DNA from: Jonesia quinghaiensis DSM 15701
GTDB lineage: Bacteria; Actinomycetota; Actinomycetes; Actinomycetales; Cellulomonadaceae
Direction of reading: 5' to 3'
NCBI RefSeq assembly: GCF_000423205.1
Contig: NZ_AUHN01000006.1
Location: forward strand, 62,001-126,000
DNA length: 64,000 nt
Below are positions 53,220 to 62,121 of the stretch, one piece after another. The translations under genes were made by a program, and so were the position numbers. Numbering within the stretch: position 1 is the stretch's first letter; every line of letters starts with the position of its first letter. Below the pieces are notes generated by a model that searched no databases, had not been told where the DNA came from, and was given only the letters and a program-made list of their open reading frames with translations.

Positions 53220-53708
53220 ATGACACACCCCACGATTCCGCCAGCAGTGTGGTTCATCGCCGCTGGCGCCGCGCAACACGTTTTTGCCCCGCAACGTAAA
53301 ACGACCCGTCGCTCCCGTATCACCGCTAGCGTGATCGCCGCTTCAGCTGTGTGGTTCGGGAACCGTAGCCTGCAAGAATTTACTCGCCAAGGCACAACCT
53401 TCCACCCCAATAAACCAGGCAAAGCAACCGCACTCATCATCAACGGCCCCAACAGCGTGACCCGCAACCCCATGTACACCGGGTTAGCGGGGCTACTCCT
53501 CGCGCATGCAGTTGCCCGCCGTTCTGTGCCCGCTCTCATACCCCTCGCGGGATTTGTGGCAGTGTTGAACACCGGTCAAATACCGGCTGAAGAAGACGGA
53601 CTACGGGAAACCTTCGGAGCTGAATACGAACAGTACTGTCAACGCGTTCCCCGCTGGGTGTCCCCGCAAACTATCCCGCTACTCGGCACGTGGTTGCGGA
53701 ACCACTGA
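53220..53708 (+). CDS. Isoprenylcysteine carboxyl methyltransferase-like membrane protein
   Basis: A 162-residue membrane protein of the ICMT/PEMT-type family. Conserved motifs are the GPNSVTRNPMYTGLAGLLLAHAV S-adenosylmethionine region and the C-terminal EEDGLRETFGAEYEQYCQRVPRW. Bacterial members methylate unknown small or membrane substrates. The ATG at 53220 follows AAGGAGG by three to five bases. Its last 30 bases overlap the convergent lipoprotein gene. Confidence 0.85.
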   Translation: MTHPTIPPAVWFIAAGAAQHVFAPQRKTTRRSRITASVIAASAVWFGNRSLQEFTRQGTTFHPNKPGKATALIINGPNSVTRNPMYTGLAGLLLAHAVARRSVPALIPLAGFVAVLNTGQIPAEEDGLRETFGAEYEQYCQRVPRWVSPQTIPLLGTWLRNH

Positions 53709-54197
53709 CCGGTCAACCACCGTCACATCGTTGTGCCGGTACGGCGCCCCCATCTGCCACCCACCAAGAACGTAGCGTTCCCCAGAATCAGTCACGAGGA
53801 CCGAATCAGCATCGAAACCAACAAGACGATGCACCCACAACGTTGTTCGCGTGCCATCCGCCGCGTGAATGTCATACACCGTTACCTGACGCTGGTTAAG
53901 CTCCTCATCCGGCACATCGCTGGGTATACCCTGCGCATCCGCCCACAGTTCCGAGCAGAGGGCCTCGACGTCACCATGAGTGTCAACCCGGTGAACATCA
54001 GCGAAGCTGTGGTCGGCGTAGTAGTTATACATGTCAATCGACGCCACCGGCTTATCAGGGCACACCATGATGGGCACTGCGCTCTTGCCGCACGCACCTA
54101 GCGTCACAATGCTCACTAGCCCCAGCGAGAGGGTGAGCGCAACCAACTGCGACAGGCAGCGATTCGCTCCCTGAGGGGTATTCGGCATTCGTGTCAT
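53679..54197 (-). CDS. Putative lipoprotein, paralogue-like pair member 1
   Basis: A 172-residue secreted protein. Signal peptide with lipobox VTLGACGK, then a small domain with SFADVHRVDTHGDVEALCSELWADAQGIPSDV and VTVYDIHAADGTRTTLWVHRLVG. The arrangement matches that of the upstream lipoprotein (a short strand, a helix over a negative loop, then DGT-containing strands). The start ATG (54197) overlaps the upstream gene stop as ATGA; a second ATG at 54188 is possible. Function unknown. Confidence 0.7.
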   Translation of the reverse strand: MTRMPNTPQGANRCLSQLVALTLSLGLVSIVTLGACGKSAVPIMVCPDKPVASIDMYNYYADHSFADVHRVDTHGDVEALCSELWADAQGIPSDVPDEELNQRQVTVYDIHAADGTRTTLWVHRLVGFDADSVLVTDSGERYVLGGWQMGAPYRHNDVTVVDRSVVPQPRAE

Positions 54198-54670
54198 GGC
54201 AGCAGCGCTTTGGGGCGTTCCGCAGTGTTGACAGCCTCACCATCGAAACCAGAGGGGACGCCATATTGGGTTTTCATCACGGTCCCATCAGGCCACACAA
54301 GATAGTGATAGCCCGGCCCCGCAAAGATGCTCGTCACCTCGTAAGTGGTCCCATCACGGAGGTGAAACCGGATACCGTCAGCATCCAACCCGGCCGCTTC
54401 TTCCGCTGTCACATCACTGGGCTTCACCGGTATATCAGTGAAAAACCCTACCCACTCGGTGATCTCCTGGCGGTCCGCCACCATGGTGTATGTGACCTCA
54501 CGCGGATGATTCGCATAAAGATACGTGTAGAACTCCGCGTACTCCACATCACTAGGCCCAAAAGCTAACTCAAACTCCGTCGCAGGCCCACAAGCCGTTA
54601 AAAGTCCGCACAGAGTGCCACCGGCAATCGTCACCGCAGAACGCCACCACCAACGTGTCCCGCCCCCCAC
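54194..54670 (-). CDS. Putative lipoprotein, paralogue-like pair member 2
   Basis: A 158-residue secreted protein. Hydrophobic N-terminus SAVTIAGGTLCGLLTACGP with lipobox LLTAC, then a domain with REVTYTMVADRQEITEWVGFF, IPVKPSDVTAEEAAGLDADGIRFHLRDGTTYEVTSIF. The start is uncertain: a GTG at 54670 gives a compact signal peptide but has no ribosome site, because the 70-bp repeat begins three bases upstream; the frame stays open to 54889. Co-transcribed with the next lipoprotein through an ATGA overlap. Confidence 0.65.
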   Translation of the reverse strand: MGGGTRWWWRSAVTIAGGTLCGLLTACGPATEFELAFGPSDVEYAEFYTYLYANHPREVTYTMVADRQEITEWVGFFTDIPVKPSDVTAEEAAGLDADGIRFHLRDGTTYEVTSIFAGPGYHYLVWPDGTVMKTQYGVPSGFDGEAVNTAERPKALLP

Positions 54671-54672
54671 AC

Positions 54673-54742
54673 GCCGAGATCCTAGACCTCGCACTGAGAT
54701 CCTTGCCCAGGCCAAGGATCTCAGTGCTAAAACTAGGATTTC
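54673..54742. repeat. 70-bp palindromic repeat, copy 2
   Basis: Same orientation as copy 1. Here the inner stem GCACTGAGATCCTTG/CAAGGATCTCAGTGC is perfect (54691-54705 with 54713-54727), and outer arms CGAGATCCTAG/CTAGGATTTCG pair at 10 of 11 positions. It abuts the 5' end of the lipoprotein gene. Confidence 0.85.
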
Positions 54743-54914
54743 GCGGGGAAAATGAAGAACGGCGAGCGCATTCATGAAGCCCAATCCTGAACGTGAGTAG
54801 CGTGTGACGGTGCGTAACAATTTCTCTGTCATGATGCCGTGAACATGAGGAGATCTCGCGAACACAGCGTGTAACCCTCTATGTCTCACCAGCGGTGATG
54901 CTTACAGTAAGTCC

Positions 54915-55931
54915 GTGACCACACCTTTGCCCGATGCCAAGCTGCCCGATGCGCCACAACGCCGTATCCGCATCGTCACCCTTGCCAGCGCGATCACAAT
55001 CGCCGGTGTGCTCGCAGCGACACCTCACTTCACGTTCCTTGGAACCATTGGTGGGGTGAGCATCGTGCCAGTCCTCCAAGCGATCATCCCGATTCTGTGC
55101 CTTGCTGCAGCAGTCCTCGTCCTTATTGCTCTGTTTATGCGCTGGTGGTTACCCGCGCTTGTGTTGATCGTGGGGATTGGCGCATCAATGCTGCCAACCT
55201 TGACCCCCACACCAACACTGACAGCACAGGTAGACTGCCGTGCACCTGCAGAAATCACTGTTTTCGCAGCGAACGTTCTCCAAACCAACGCTGACCCCGA
55301 GCAACTTGTTACTGCGATCTCAACACAACAGCCCGATGTTGTGGTGCTCGTCGAGGTTGATGAAACCTACCTCACGCGACTAGCTGACCTAGGTCTGTCC
55401 GCCACCCTGCCACACAGAACAGAGGCGGTCAGCCCGGGCGGTTTCGCTGGGTCCGTAATTTTCTCCGCATACCCGCAACGAGATCACGGGACAGTGCCCG
55501 TCACCACAAGCATCGTGTTTGATATGCCAACAACGGTCTTGGACCACCCGCAGGCAGGCCCCATCCAGGTAGCAGCCATCCACCCCTACCCGCCGACAAG
55601 CCAAGGTGAGGCGTGGCAAACAGCGTTAGAAGACATCGGCGATTGGCAGCGGAGCGTCACTAATCACCCACTTATTCTTGCCGGTGACTTCAACGCCGGG
55701 ACCGGCCACCCAACGTTCCGGGCCGCGACGCAAGGGCTTGACCTTCCAGCAGGGTTCGCCGGGACGCTCCCGGAACCCACCTGGCCGATGGGCGGCCGAG
55801 TACCAGCCTTCACCACGTTGGACCACATCGCTGTGCGGAACCTGACCACAACCCGGGCCGGCATCCTTGACATTCCAGGCACAGATCACCGTGCTGTGAC
55901 CGCCACACTCTCCACCTGTTCTACACAGTGA
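54915..55931 (+). CDS. Membrane-anchored endonuclease/exonuclease/phosphatase family protein
   Basis: A 338-residue protein. Three transmembrane helices (about 15-95) precede an extracytoplasmic EEP domain: ITVFAANVLQTNADPEQLVTAI, QPDVVVLVEVD (metal glutamate), VAAIHPYPPT, NHPLILAGDFNAGTGHPTFR (Asp-x-Asn) and a final DIPGTDHRAV (Asp-His). These are the metal and catalytic residues of this fold; the outside location suggests an extracellular nuclease or phosphodiesterase. The GTG at 54915 lies six bases after TACAGT (54903-54908), consistent with a leaderless mRNA. Confidence 0.87.
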   Translation: MTTPLPDAKLPDAPQRRIRIVTLASAITIAGVLAATPHFTFLGTIGGVSIVPVLQAIIPILCLAAAVLVLIALFMRWWLPALVLIVGIGASMLPTLTPTPTLTAQVDCRAPAEITVFAANVLQTNADPEQLVTAISTQQPDVVVLVEVDETYLTRLADLGLSATLPHRTEAVSPGGFAGSVIFSAYPQRDHGTVPVTTSIVFDMPTTVLDHPQAGPIQVAAIHPYPPTSQGEAWQTALEDIGDWQRSVTNHPLILAGDFNAGTGHPTFRAATQGLDLPAGFAGTLPEPTWPMGGRVPAFTTLDHIAVRNLTTTRAGILDIPGTDHRAVTATLSTCSTQ

Positions 55932-56030
55932 GATGACAGACACCAACTCACCGAGAGAAGTCCCCATCGCTGTCCTAGGGTGGAAAGAGGTGACCTAACC
56001 GGCCACCCACCTATCTCAAGGAGGCGCGCC

Positions 56031-57092
56031 ATGAAAGCCGCGAGGTACTACGACCGTAAAGACATCCGTATCGAGGACATCCCCGAGCCCACCCTCCAAC
56101 CTGGAACTGTCGCCATTGACGTCGCTTGGTGTGGCATCTGCGGAACGGACTTGCATGAATATCTCGAAGGTCCGATATTCATTCCTCCCACGGGTCACCC
56201 ACACCCCATCTCTGGGGAAGATGCGCCAGTCACCATGGGGCACGAATTCTCAGGGACCATCACCGCACTAGGTGAAGGGGTTGATGACCTCGCTGTTGGC
56301 GAATCCGTTGTTGTGGAGCCCTACATCATCCGCGATGACGTTGATACCTCCCCTGGGCAGCCCTACCACCTCTCACCAGACATGAACTTCATTGGGCTCG
56401 GCGGTCGAGGTGGGGGACTTGCGGAAAAGATTGTTGTCCAGCGCCGCTGGGTGCACCCCATCGGTGACATTCCACTTGACCACGCAGCGCTCATTGAACC
56501 GTTGTCAGTAGGGCACCACGCGTACGTGCGATCTGGTGCCACCGCTGGCGATGTTGCCATTGTGGGCGGTGCTGGGCCGATTGGGCTTCTCACAGCTGCT
56601 GTCCTCAAAGCAGAGGGACTCACCGTCTACATCTCTGAAGTCTCCGAAGCGCGCAAAAACATGGCCACCTCGACCGGCGTAGCCGACGCTGTTTTTGACC
56701 CACGAGAAGTAGATGTTGCCCACGAGGTACGTGAACGCACCAATGGGCGGGGCGCCGATGTCGGGTTTGAATGCTCTTCCGTTCCTGTAGTGCTCGACAT
56801 GCTCATTGACGCTGTGCGTCCCGCGGGAGTCCTTGTCAATGTATCCATTTGGGGGCACAAGCCTGACGTTGATATGCCCTCTGTTGTGCTCAAGGAAATC
56901 GACCTACGCGGAACCATCGGGTACGCAGGCGACCACCCCGACACCATCAAGCTCGTTCAGGACGGGAAAATTGACCTAGCGCCCTTCATAACAGCGCGAA
57001 TAGGGCTAGACGGACTGGTGGACGAGGGCTTTGACCAACTGATCAACAACAACGAGCATCACGTGAAGATCATCGTTAATCCGCGCGGCTAA
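56031..57092 (+). CDS. Zinc-dependent 2,3-butanediol dehydrogenase-like alcohol dehydrogenase
   Basis: A 353-residue medium-chain dehydrogenase. Catalytic zinc cysteine and context CGICGTDLHEYLEGPIF, GHEFSGTITALGEGVDDLAVGESVVVEPYI, and Rossmann motif VAIVGGAGPIGLLTAAVLKAEG. The DLHEYLEGPIFIP and HPHPISGEDAPVTMGHEF segments are those of (R,R)-butanediol dehydrogenases, which interconvert acetoin and 2,3-butanediol with NAD. The structural zinc cysteines of classical ADHs are absent, as in that subgroup. AAGGAGG lies six bases before the ATG at 56031. Confidence 0.88.
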   Translation: MKAARYYDRKDIRIEDIPEPTLQPGTVAIDVAWCGICGTDLHEYLEGPIFIPPTGHPHPISGEDAPVTMGHEFSGTITALGEGVDDLAVGESVVVEPYIIRDDVDTSPGQPYHLSPDMNFIGLGGRGGGLAEKIVVQRRWVHPIGDIPLDHAALIEPLSVGHHAYVRSGATAGDVAIVGGAGPIGLLTAAVLKAEGLTVYISEVSEARKNMATSTGVADAVFDPREVDVAHEVRERTNGRGADVGFECSSVPVVLDMLIDAVRPAGVLVNVSIWGHKPDVDMPSVVLKEIDLRGTIGYAGDHPDTIKLVQDGKIDLAPFITARIGLDGLVDEGFDQLINNNEHHVKIIVNPRG

Positions 57093-57102
57093 GTGAGTGC
57101 TC

Positions 57103-57160
57103 CTTGGGGGAGGGGTAAGTGAACTCCGTGCTGACTCGCAATGATCGAACCCCTCCCCAG
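57103..57160 (+). terminator. Hairpin terminator after butanediol dehydrogenase gene
   Basis: GGGGAGGGGT and ACCCCTCCCC pair perfectly over a 32-base loop, 14 bases after the stop codon. Confidence 0.6.
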
Positions 57161-57577
57161 GTGTCCACCAGATGGCAATGAAGTGGACAGATTTCCATGA
57201 ACTCACTGGGGAGCTGTCCCCAGTGTTACAAGCATGAAATACGGTTGTAACGCCTCTACGGTGTGTCACATCGAGGTGCGTTAAGCGTTCGCCGCAAGAA
57301 TGTGAGCAGGTCGATCGCCGCATGATTCGGCGGTTTTACGCAACAGCCATCCGTATGCTGAGATTCATGTTTCCCAAGTTACTAGTCAGTATCTCTTTGA
57401 TAACGATGACTGTGATAGCGCACGATTTTGTCGTCAGCACGCGTTAAGCGTGTGTACCTTTCTAGTAACCCTTTGGGAGTTCCAGCACCCGGTTGCTGAG
57501 CAACACAGAACGACTCCAGTTCTTGTGTGCCGTGCAACAGTGAAGAGCGGGTGCCTCCCGTCCCTCGAGGAGGAACA
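57161..57577. promoter_or_regulatory. Inverted-repeat-rich region upstream of the peptide ABC importer
   Basis: No gene is supported here. It holds a run of dyads: TGTCCAC/GTGGACA (57162-57189), CACTGGGG/CCCCAGTG (57204-57225), GTTACA/TGTAAC (57225-57251) and CACGC/GCGTG (57438-57452). The last lies about 130 bases before the lipoprotein start and is the best-placed operator candidate. The promoter itself was not assigned. Confidence 0.45.
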
Positions 57578-59368
57578 TTGAAGATCAGGAAGATGGCTGC
57601 GCCGTTCGCAGTCCTCATGAGTGCGTCGCTCGTGCTCGCAGCCTGCGGAACCTCGGAAGAGCCCGAGACCACAGAGACCAGCACAGCCGCCAACGGTGAG
57701 CAGGACGACGCCGGTACTACCGCCAAGGTAGACCTCGGTGAAGTCACCACCAAGGAAGACACCATTTACTACTCCCTCGGTGGAGAAGAATGGCTTGGCT
57801 ACAACGGCAACACTCCCGAGACCTACTCAACCTACAACTCGGTCGTCAACGAGCGCCTCATTGAGGGCTTCATGTACTTCGGTACTGACGGCACCATCTA
57901 CCAAAACGAAAACTTTGGTAGCTTCAAGTTGCTCGGTGAAGACCCAATGACCGTTGAGTACACCATCAACGACAACGTCACCTGGTCAGACGGAACTCCA
58001 GTTGCATACGAGGACTACCTCCTCGAGTGGGCAGCCCAGAAGATTCAAGACGGCGACAACCAACTGTTCAACCACGTCGGTGGTTTGGACTTCGGTGACC
58101 GTGTACCAGACGGTCCACAGGGCGAGATCGGTGGCAAGACCTTCACCATCGAATACAAAGATCCATACCCTGACTACCAGCTCCAGGTCAGCACGGCATT
58201 CCCTGCCCACGTTGTCGCTGAGCAAGCAGGTATGACCATTGATGAACTCGTTGCAGCGATCCAGGATGAGGACATTGACGCTCTCAAGCCTGCTGCAGAG
58301 TTCTGGAACGAAGGATGGCTGTCACCAACACCTGGTCAGCTCCCTGACGCTTCCATCATTCCTTCGAACGGCCCATACGTGCTGACCTCATGGGAAGCCG
58401 GACAGTCCCTCACCCTCGAGGCGAATGAGAGCTACTGGGGAACACCTCCAGCAACCAGCACACTGGTATACCGCTTTGTTGCTCCTGAAGCACAGGTACA
58501 GGCACTCACCAACGGTGACCTCAACGTCATTGAGCCACAGGCAACTGTTGACACCGTGGCGCAGATCGAAGCTCTTGCTGGCAGCGTCAACCTCATCTCC
58601 GGTGACAGCCTCACCTGGGAGCACTTGGACTTCAACTTCCGCGAGGGCAACGAAATGGGCGAAAACCTCGCCTTGCGTGAAGCATTCGCCATGTGCGTGC
58701 CTCGCCAGGACATCGTTGACCGTCTTATCAAGCCAGTCTCACCTGACGCCGAAATCATGAACGCACGCGAGGTCTTCCCCTTCCAGATGCGTTATGACGA
58801 AGTTGTGTCAGCTGCATACGACGGCCGCTACGACACCGTCAACCTCGATGGTGCAAAGGCTAAGCTCGAAGAAGCTGGTGTTGAAACCCCATTCACCGTG
58901 CGTATCGGCTACTCACAGCCCAACGCACGCCGTGACGACGAGGTTAACCTCATCAAGGAAAGCTGTGACCAGGCAGGGTTCAACGTGGAAAACGTTGGCT
59001 CACCTGAGTTCTTCTCCGAGACCCTTCCAAACGGTGACTACGACGTAGCACTGTTCGCTTGGGCAGGTTCAGGCCAGATCGTTTCTGGTCAGAACATCTA
59101 CTCAACCGACGCTCCACAGAACTACGGGGAGTTCTCCTCAGACGCTGTAGACATCGCATGGCAGGCTCTTGGTTCAACACTTGACACTGCACAACAGCTC
59201 GAGCAGACCAAGATCATTGAGAAGGAACTGTGGGACCAGCTGTTCGGTATCCCACTGTTCGCTCACCCAGGCATCACGGCTTACGACGCAACACTGTCGA
59301 ACGTGCGCCGCACTGCAACCCAGTCCACCGTGGCGTGGAACGCAGAACAGTGGGTGCGCGCAGAATAA
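57578..59368 (+). CDS. Peptide/oligopeptide ABC transporter substrate-binding lipoprotein
   Basis: A 596-residue lipoprotein of the DppA/OppA type (SBP family 5). Signal peptide with lipobox SLVLAACG, a Ser/Thr/Glu spacer, then the binding fold: SLGGEEWLGYNGNTPETYSTYNSVVNERLIEGFMYFG, MTVEYTINDNVTWSDGTPVAYEDYLLEW and PSNGPYVLTSWEAGQSLTLEANESYWG. It captures peptides or related nickel/sugar-like ligands for import. The start is the TTG at 57578, because GAGGAGG lies four bases upstream; the nearest ATG is 15 bases downstream without its own site. A hairpin after it should favour its expression over the permeases. Confidence 0.92.
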   Translation: MKIRKMAAPFAVLMSASLVLAACGTSEEPETTETSTAANGEQDDAGTTAKVDLGEVTTKEDTIYYSLGGEEWLGYNGNTPETYSTYNSVVNERLIEGFMYFGTDGTIYQNENFGSFKLLGEDPMTVEYTINDNVTWSDGTPVAYEDYLLEWAAQKIQDGDNQLFNHVGGLDFGDRVPDGPQGEIGGKTFTIEYKDPYPDYQLQVSTAFPAHVVAEQAGMTIDELVAAIQDEDIDALKPAAEFWNEGWLSPTPGQLPDASIIPSNGPYVLTSWEAGQSLTLEANESYWGTPPATSTLVYRFVAPEAQVQALTNGDLNVIEPQATVDTVAQIEALAGSVNLISGDSLTWEHLDFNFREGNEMGENLALREAFAMCVPRQDIVDRLIKPVSPDAEIMNAREVFPFQMRYDEVVSAAYDGRYDTVNLDGAKAKLEEAGVETPFTVRIGYSQPNARRDDEVNLIKESCDQAGFNVENVGSPEFFSETLPNGDYDVALFAWAGSGQIVSGQNIYSTDAPQNYGEFSSDAVDIAWQALGSTLDTAQQLEQTKIIEKELWDQLFGIPLFAHPGITAYDATLSNVRRTATQSTVAWNAEQWVRAE

Positions 59369-59432
59369 GTCAGGAACCAACTGCTTGCAATAGTCAGTTG
59401 TAACCGCTTAATGCGTGAGCATCACACATGAG

Positions 59433-59466
59433 AACGGGGTGAGGCTGGAAACGGCCTCACCCCGTT
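59433..59466 (+). terminator. Hairpin between substrate-binding protein and permease genes
   Basis: AACGGGGTGAGGC and GCCTCACCCCGTT pair perfectly around an 8-base loop. It lies inside the importer operon and probably acts as a partial terminator or 3' end protector, giving more binding protein than permease. Confidence 0.8.
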
Positions 59467-59564
59467 CCTGCGATGTCAACACCCGCCATCATCCGTGGCA
59501 TTATTAGTAGGTTGCGGTATGACGATCGATCATCGTCGGCGCCAAAGTACCTAAGGAAAAGTTC

Positions 59565-61082
59565 GTGACCAAGTATATTTTGCGCAGGCTCGGGGCCTCC
59601 TTCCTCGTCCTGCTCGGTGGCTCATTGCTCCTTTATGTCCTCACCATCAACTCCGATGACCCGCTGAAGGATCTTCGAGAGAGCAATGCAGACAACCGCG
59701 AATACCTCATTCAGCAACGCACCGAGTTTATGGGACTCGACCAGCCGTGGTACGTCCGCTACTGGGACTGGCTCACAGGGGTGTCAAAGTGCGTAACCCT
59801 CAATTGTGACCTCGGAACAAACCGCAATGGCGTCGATGTCGGATCCCTGCTCGGAAACGCTGCCAGTTCCACACTGCGCCTTGTTGTTCTAGCAACAGTG
59901 CTAGCTATCGTCATCGGTATCGTTGTGGGTATCCTCACCGCCATCCGCCAGTACTCAGGCTTTGACTACTCCGTGACGTTCCTCGCGTTCCTCTTCTTCT
60001 CACTCCCCGTTTTCTGGGTTGCAGTGTTGTTGAAGGAATTCGCTGGTATTCAGTTCAACAACTGGATGCAAGAACCGACATTCTCACCAGTGCAAATCAT
60101 CATCACTGCTCTGGTCCTTGCTTTGATCCTGTCCGCTGTTCTTGGTGGTGACTGGAAGCGCCGCGCAGCAACAGCTGGTGTGACATTGGTTTTTGTGGCC
60201 AGTGCAATGACATACTTCTCCGCCGTTGAGTGGTTCCGCCGGCCACTTCTGGGCTTTGGATTTGTTGCGATCGTCGGCATCGCAGCAGCTGTGGGTAGCA
60301 CCACACTCTTCGTAGGCTTCAAAAACCGTCGAGTCCTTTACTCAACATTGGCAACAGTTGCTGCGGGCCTCGTATCGTACTTCGCGTTCCGCGGTGTTAT
60401 CGAAGAGCCCACCTGGCCAGTCCTCATTGGCTTGTTCATCATGAGCCTTGTTGTTGGTGGACTAATTGGCTGGTTCATGGGCGGTTACTCCCGTAAGCCC
60501 GCTGCTGCGCTCTCTGCTTTTGTCGGTGGAACCATGGCGCTACTGACTGCGGCTGATATGGCAGTTTCTCACTGGGCTTCATTCCTGTCGCTCAAACCAC
60601 GTCCCATCTCAACCATCGGTTCGCAAACTCCGAACTTCTCTGGTGGTTTCTGGGAGTCTTTGCTTGACGTTGGTGCGCAGATCATCCTGCCAACCATCGT
60701 GCTGACCCTTATTTCGGTTGCCTCGTACACCCGCTACACACGGTCCTCGATGCTTGAAGTCATGAACCAGGACTACATTCGCACAGCCCGTTCAAAGGGA
60801 TTGTCCGAGCGTGTAGTGATCGTTAAGCACGGGTTCCGTAACGCGCTGATCCCCATCACCACCATCGTCGCTTTTGACTTCGCAGGCCTCATCGGCGGTG
60901 CAGTCATTACTGAGAAGGTGTTTGGTTGGAAGGGAATGGGAGAGCTTTTCGAGACTGGTTTGCGAACCGTTGACCCCAACCCGGTTATGGCCTTCTTCTT
61001 GGTAACAGGTACTGCAGCGATTCTCATGAACCTGCTTGCTGACTTGGCCTACGCGGCTCTCGACCCACGTATTCGGCGGTGA
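59565..61082 (+). CDS. Peptide ABC transporter permease, DppB-like, with extra membrane segment
   Basis: A 505-residue permease. The first 180 residues (MTKYILRRLGASFLVLLGGSLLLYVLT, TLRLVVLATVLAIVIGIVVGILTAIRQYSGFDYSVTFL) and the last 150 (ILPTIVLTLISVASYTRYTRSSMLEVMNQDYIRTARSKGLSERVVIVKHGFRNALIPI with the EAA loop) are DppB/OppB-like. Between them lie about 170 residues with five to six additional hydrophobic segments, which makes it much longer than the usual 310-340. GTG start at 59565 after AAGGAAAA. Forms a pair with the next permease. Confidence 0.92.
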   Translation: MTKYILRRLGASFLVLLGGSLLLYVLTINSDDPLKDLRESNADNREYLIQQRTEFMGLDQPWYVRYWDWLTGVSKCVTLNCDLGTNRNGVDVGSLLGNAASSTLRLVVLATVLAIVIGIVVGILTAIRQYSGFDYSVTFLAFLFFSLPVFWVAVLLKEFAGIQFNNWMQEPTFSPVQIIITALVLALILSAVLGGDWKRRAATAGVTLVFVASAMTYFSAVEWFRRPLLGFGFVAIVGIAAAVGSTTLFVGFKNRRVLYSTLATVAAGLVSYFAFRGVIEEPTWPVLIGLFIMSLVVGGLIGWFMGGYSRKPAAALSAFVGGTMALLTAADMAVSHWASFLSLKPRPISTIGSQTPNFSGGFWESLLDVGAQIILPTIVLTLISVASYTRYTRSSMLEVMNQDYIRTARSKGLSERVVIVKHGFRNALIPITTIVAFDFAGLIGGAVITEKVFGWKGMGELFETGLRTVDPNPVMAFFLVTGTAAILMNLLADLAYAALDPRIRR

Positions 61083-61161
61083 TCACCCATGTCATCAGCT
61101 GACATTAAGTCTTTCGTCTGCGTCATCACGCGCATATCGGCAAACCCCAACGGAGTGTCAC

Positions 61162-62121
61162 ATGTCTAACTCCCAAACTCCTGGTTCTGACTCGTATTCG
61201 ATCGAGGCAGAAATCCCAGCGAACACGAAAACCTATTCGCAGGGTCAACTAGTTTTCCGTCGGTTCGTCCGACACAAGGGAGCGATGGCCTCGCTCATTG
61301 TTCTGTTATTCATCACGTTGACGGCTATCACCTCAATCGGTGTCGGGCCACTCCCGGGGTGGTGGGACAAGGACTACACGCGAGCAACTGCTGTACTTGA
61401 TGGCGGTCGCCCCACCATCGGGTTCTTCAGCCTAGGTGAACACCCCTTTGGGCAAGACACCATTGGGAAGGACTACTTCGCGCTGGTGATGCGAGGCACG
61501 CAAATCTCGCTTCTCGTAGCTGTGACAGTGGGTGTACTTTCCACCATCATCGGAACCATCATTGGTGCTGTGGCAGGTTACATGCGCGGCTGGATTGAAT
61601 CAATCCTCATGCGCCTCACCGACCTCGTCATTGTCATCCCGCTGCTTGCCCTTGCTGCAGTGATCGCTAAGGCGGCCTCGGATCAAGGTGTTTTCGTCCT
61701 CGCGCTTGTCCTAGCAATTGTTACGTGGACTGGTCTAGCCCGGCTTGTGCGTGGTGAAGTCCTCTCACTACGAGAGCGAGAGTTCGTTGCAGCTGCGCGT
61801 GCAGTCGGTACATCACCAGCACGCATCATCTTCAAGCACATCTTGCCGAACACAATCGGTGTGATCATTGTGTCCGCGACACTCTCGATCGCTTCTGCGA
61901 TTCTTCTCGAAACGTCCCTGTCCTACCTCGGATTTGGTGTGCAGTCGCCAGACGTTTCACTCGGTCTCCTGATCAGCCAGTACCAGAACGCGTTCCTCAC
62001 CCGGCCGTGGCTGTTCTGGTTCCCCGGCATCATGATTCTTCTTATCGCCCTGTCCATCAACTTCATTGGTGATGGTTTGCGCGATGCCTTCGACCCACGC
62101 CAGAACAGGAGCAAAGACTGA
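61162..62121 (+). CDS. Peptide ABC transporter permease, DppC-like
   Basis: A 319-residue permease with an N-terminal helix (ASLIVLLFITLTAITSIG), the OppC_N-type segment HPFGQDTIGKDYFALVMRGTQISLLVAV, five further helices and the EAA loop EREFVAAARAVGTSPARIIFKHILPNTIG. Starts at the ATG at 61162, seven bases after CGGAG; an earlier frame overlaps the upstream permease gene and is rejected. The stop overlaps the ATPase start by one base. Confidence 0.93.
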   Translation: MSNSQTPGSDSYSIEAEIPANTKTYSQGQLVFRRFVRHKGAMASLIVLLFITLTAITSIGVGPLPGWWDKDYTRATAVLDGGRPTIGFFSLGEHPFGQDTIGKDYFALVMRGTQISLLVAVTVGVLSTIIGTIIGAVAGYMRGWIESILMRLTDLVIVIPLLALAAVIAKAASDQGVFVLALVLAIVTWTGLARLVRGEVLSLREREFVAAARAVGTSPARIIFKHILPNTIGVIIVSATLSIASAILLETSLSYLGFGVQSPDVSLGLLISQYQNAFLTRPWLFWFPGIMILLIALSINFIGDGLRDAFDPRQNRSKD

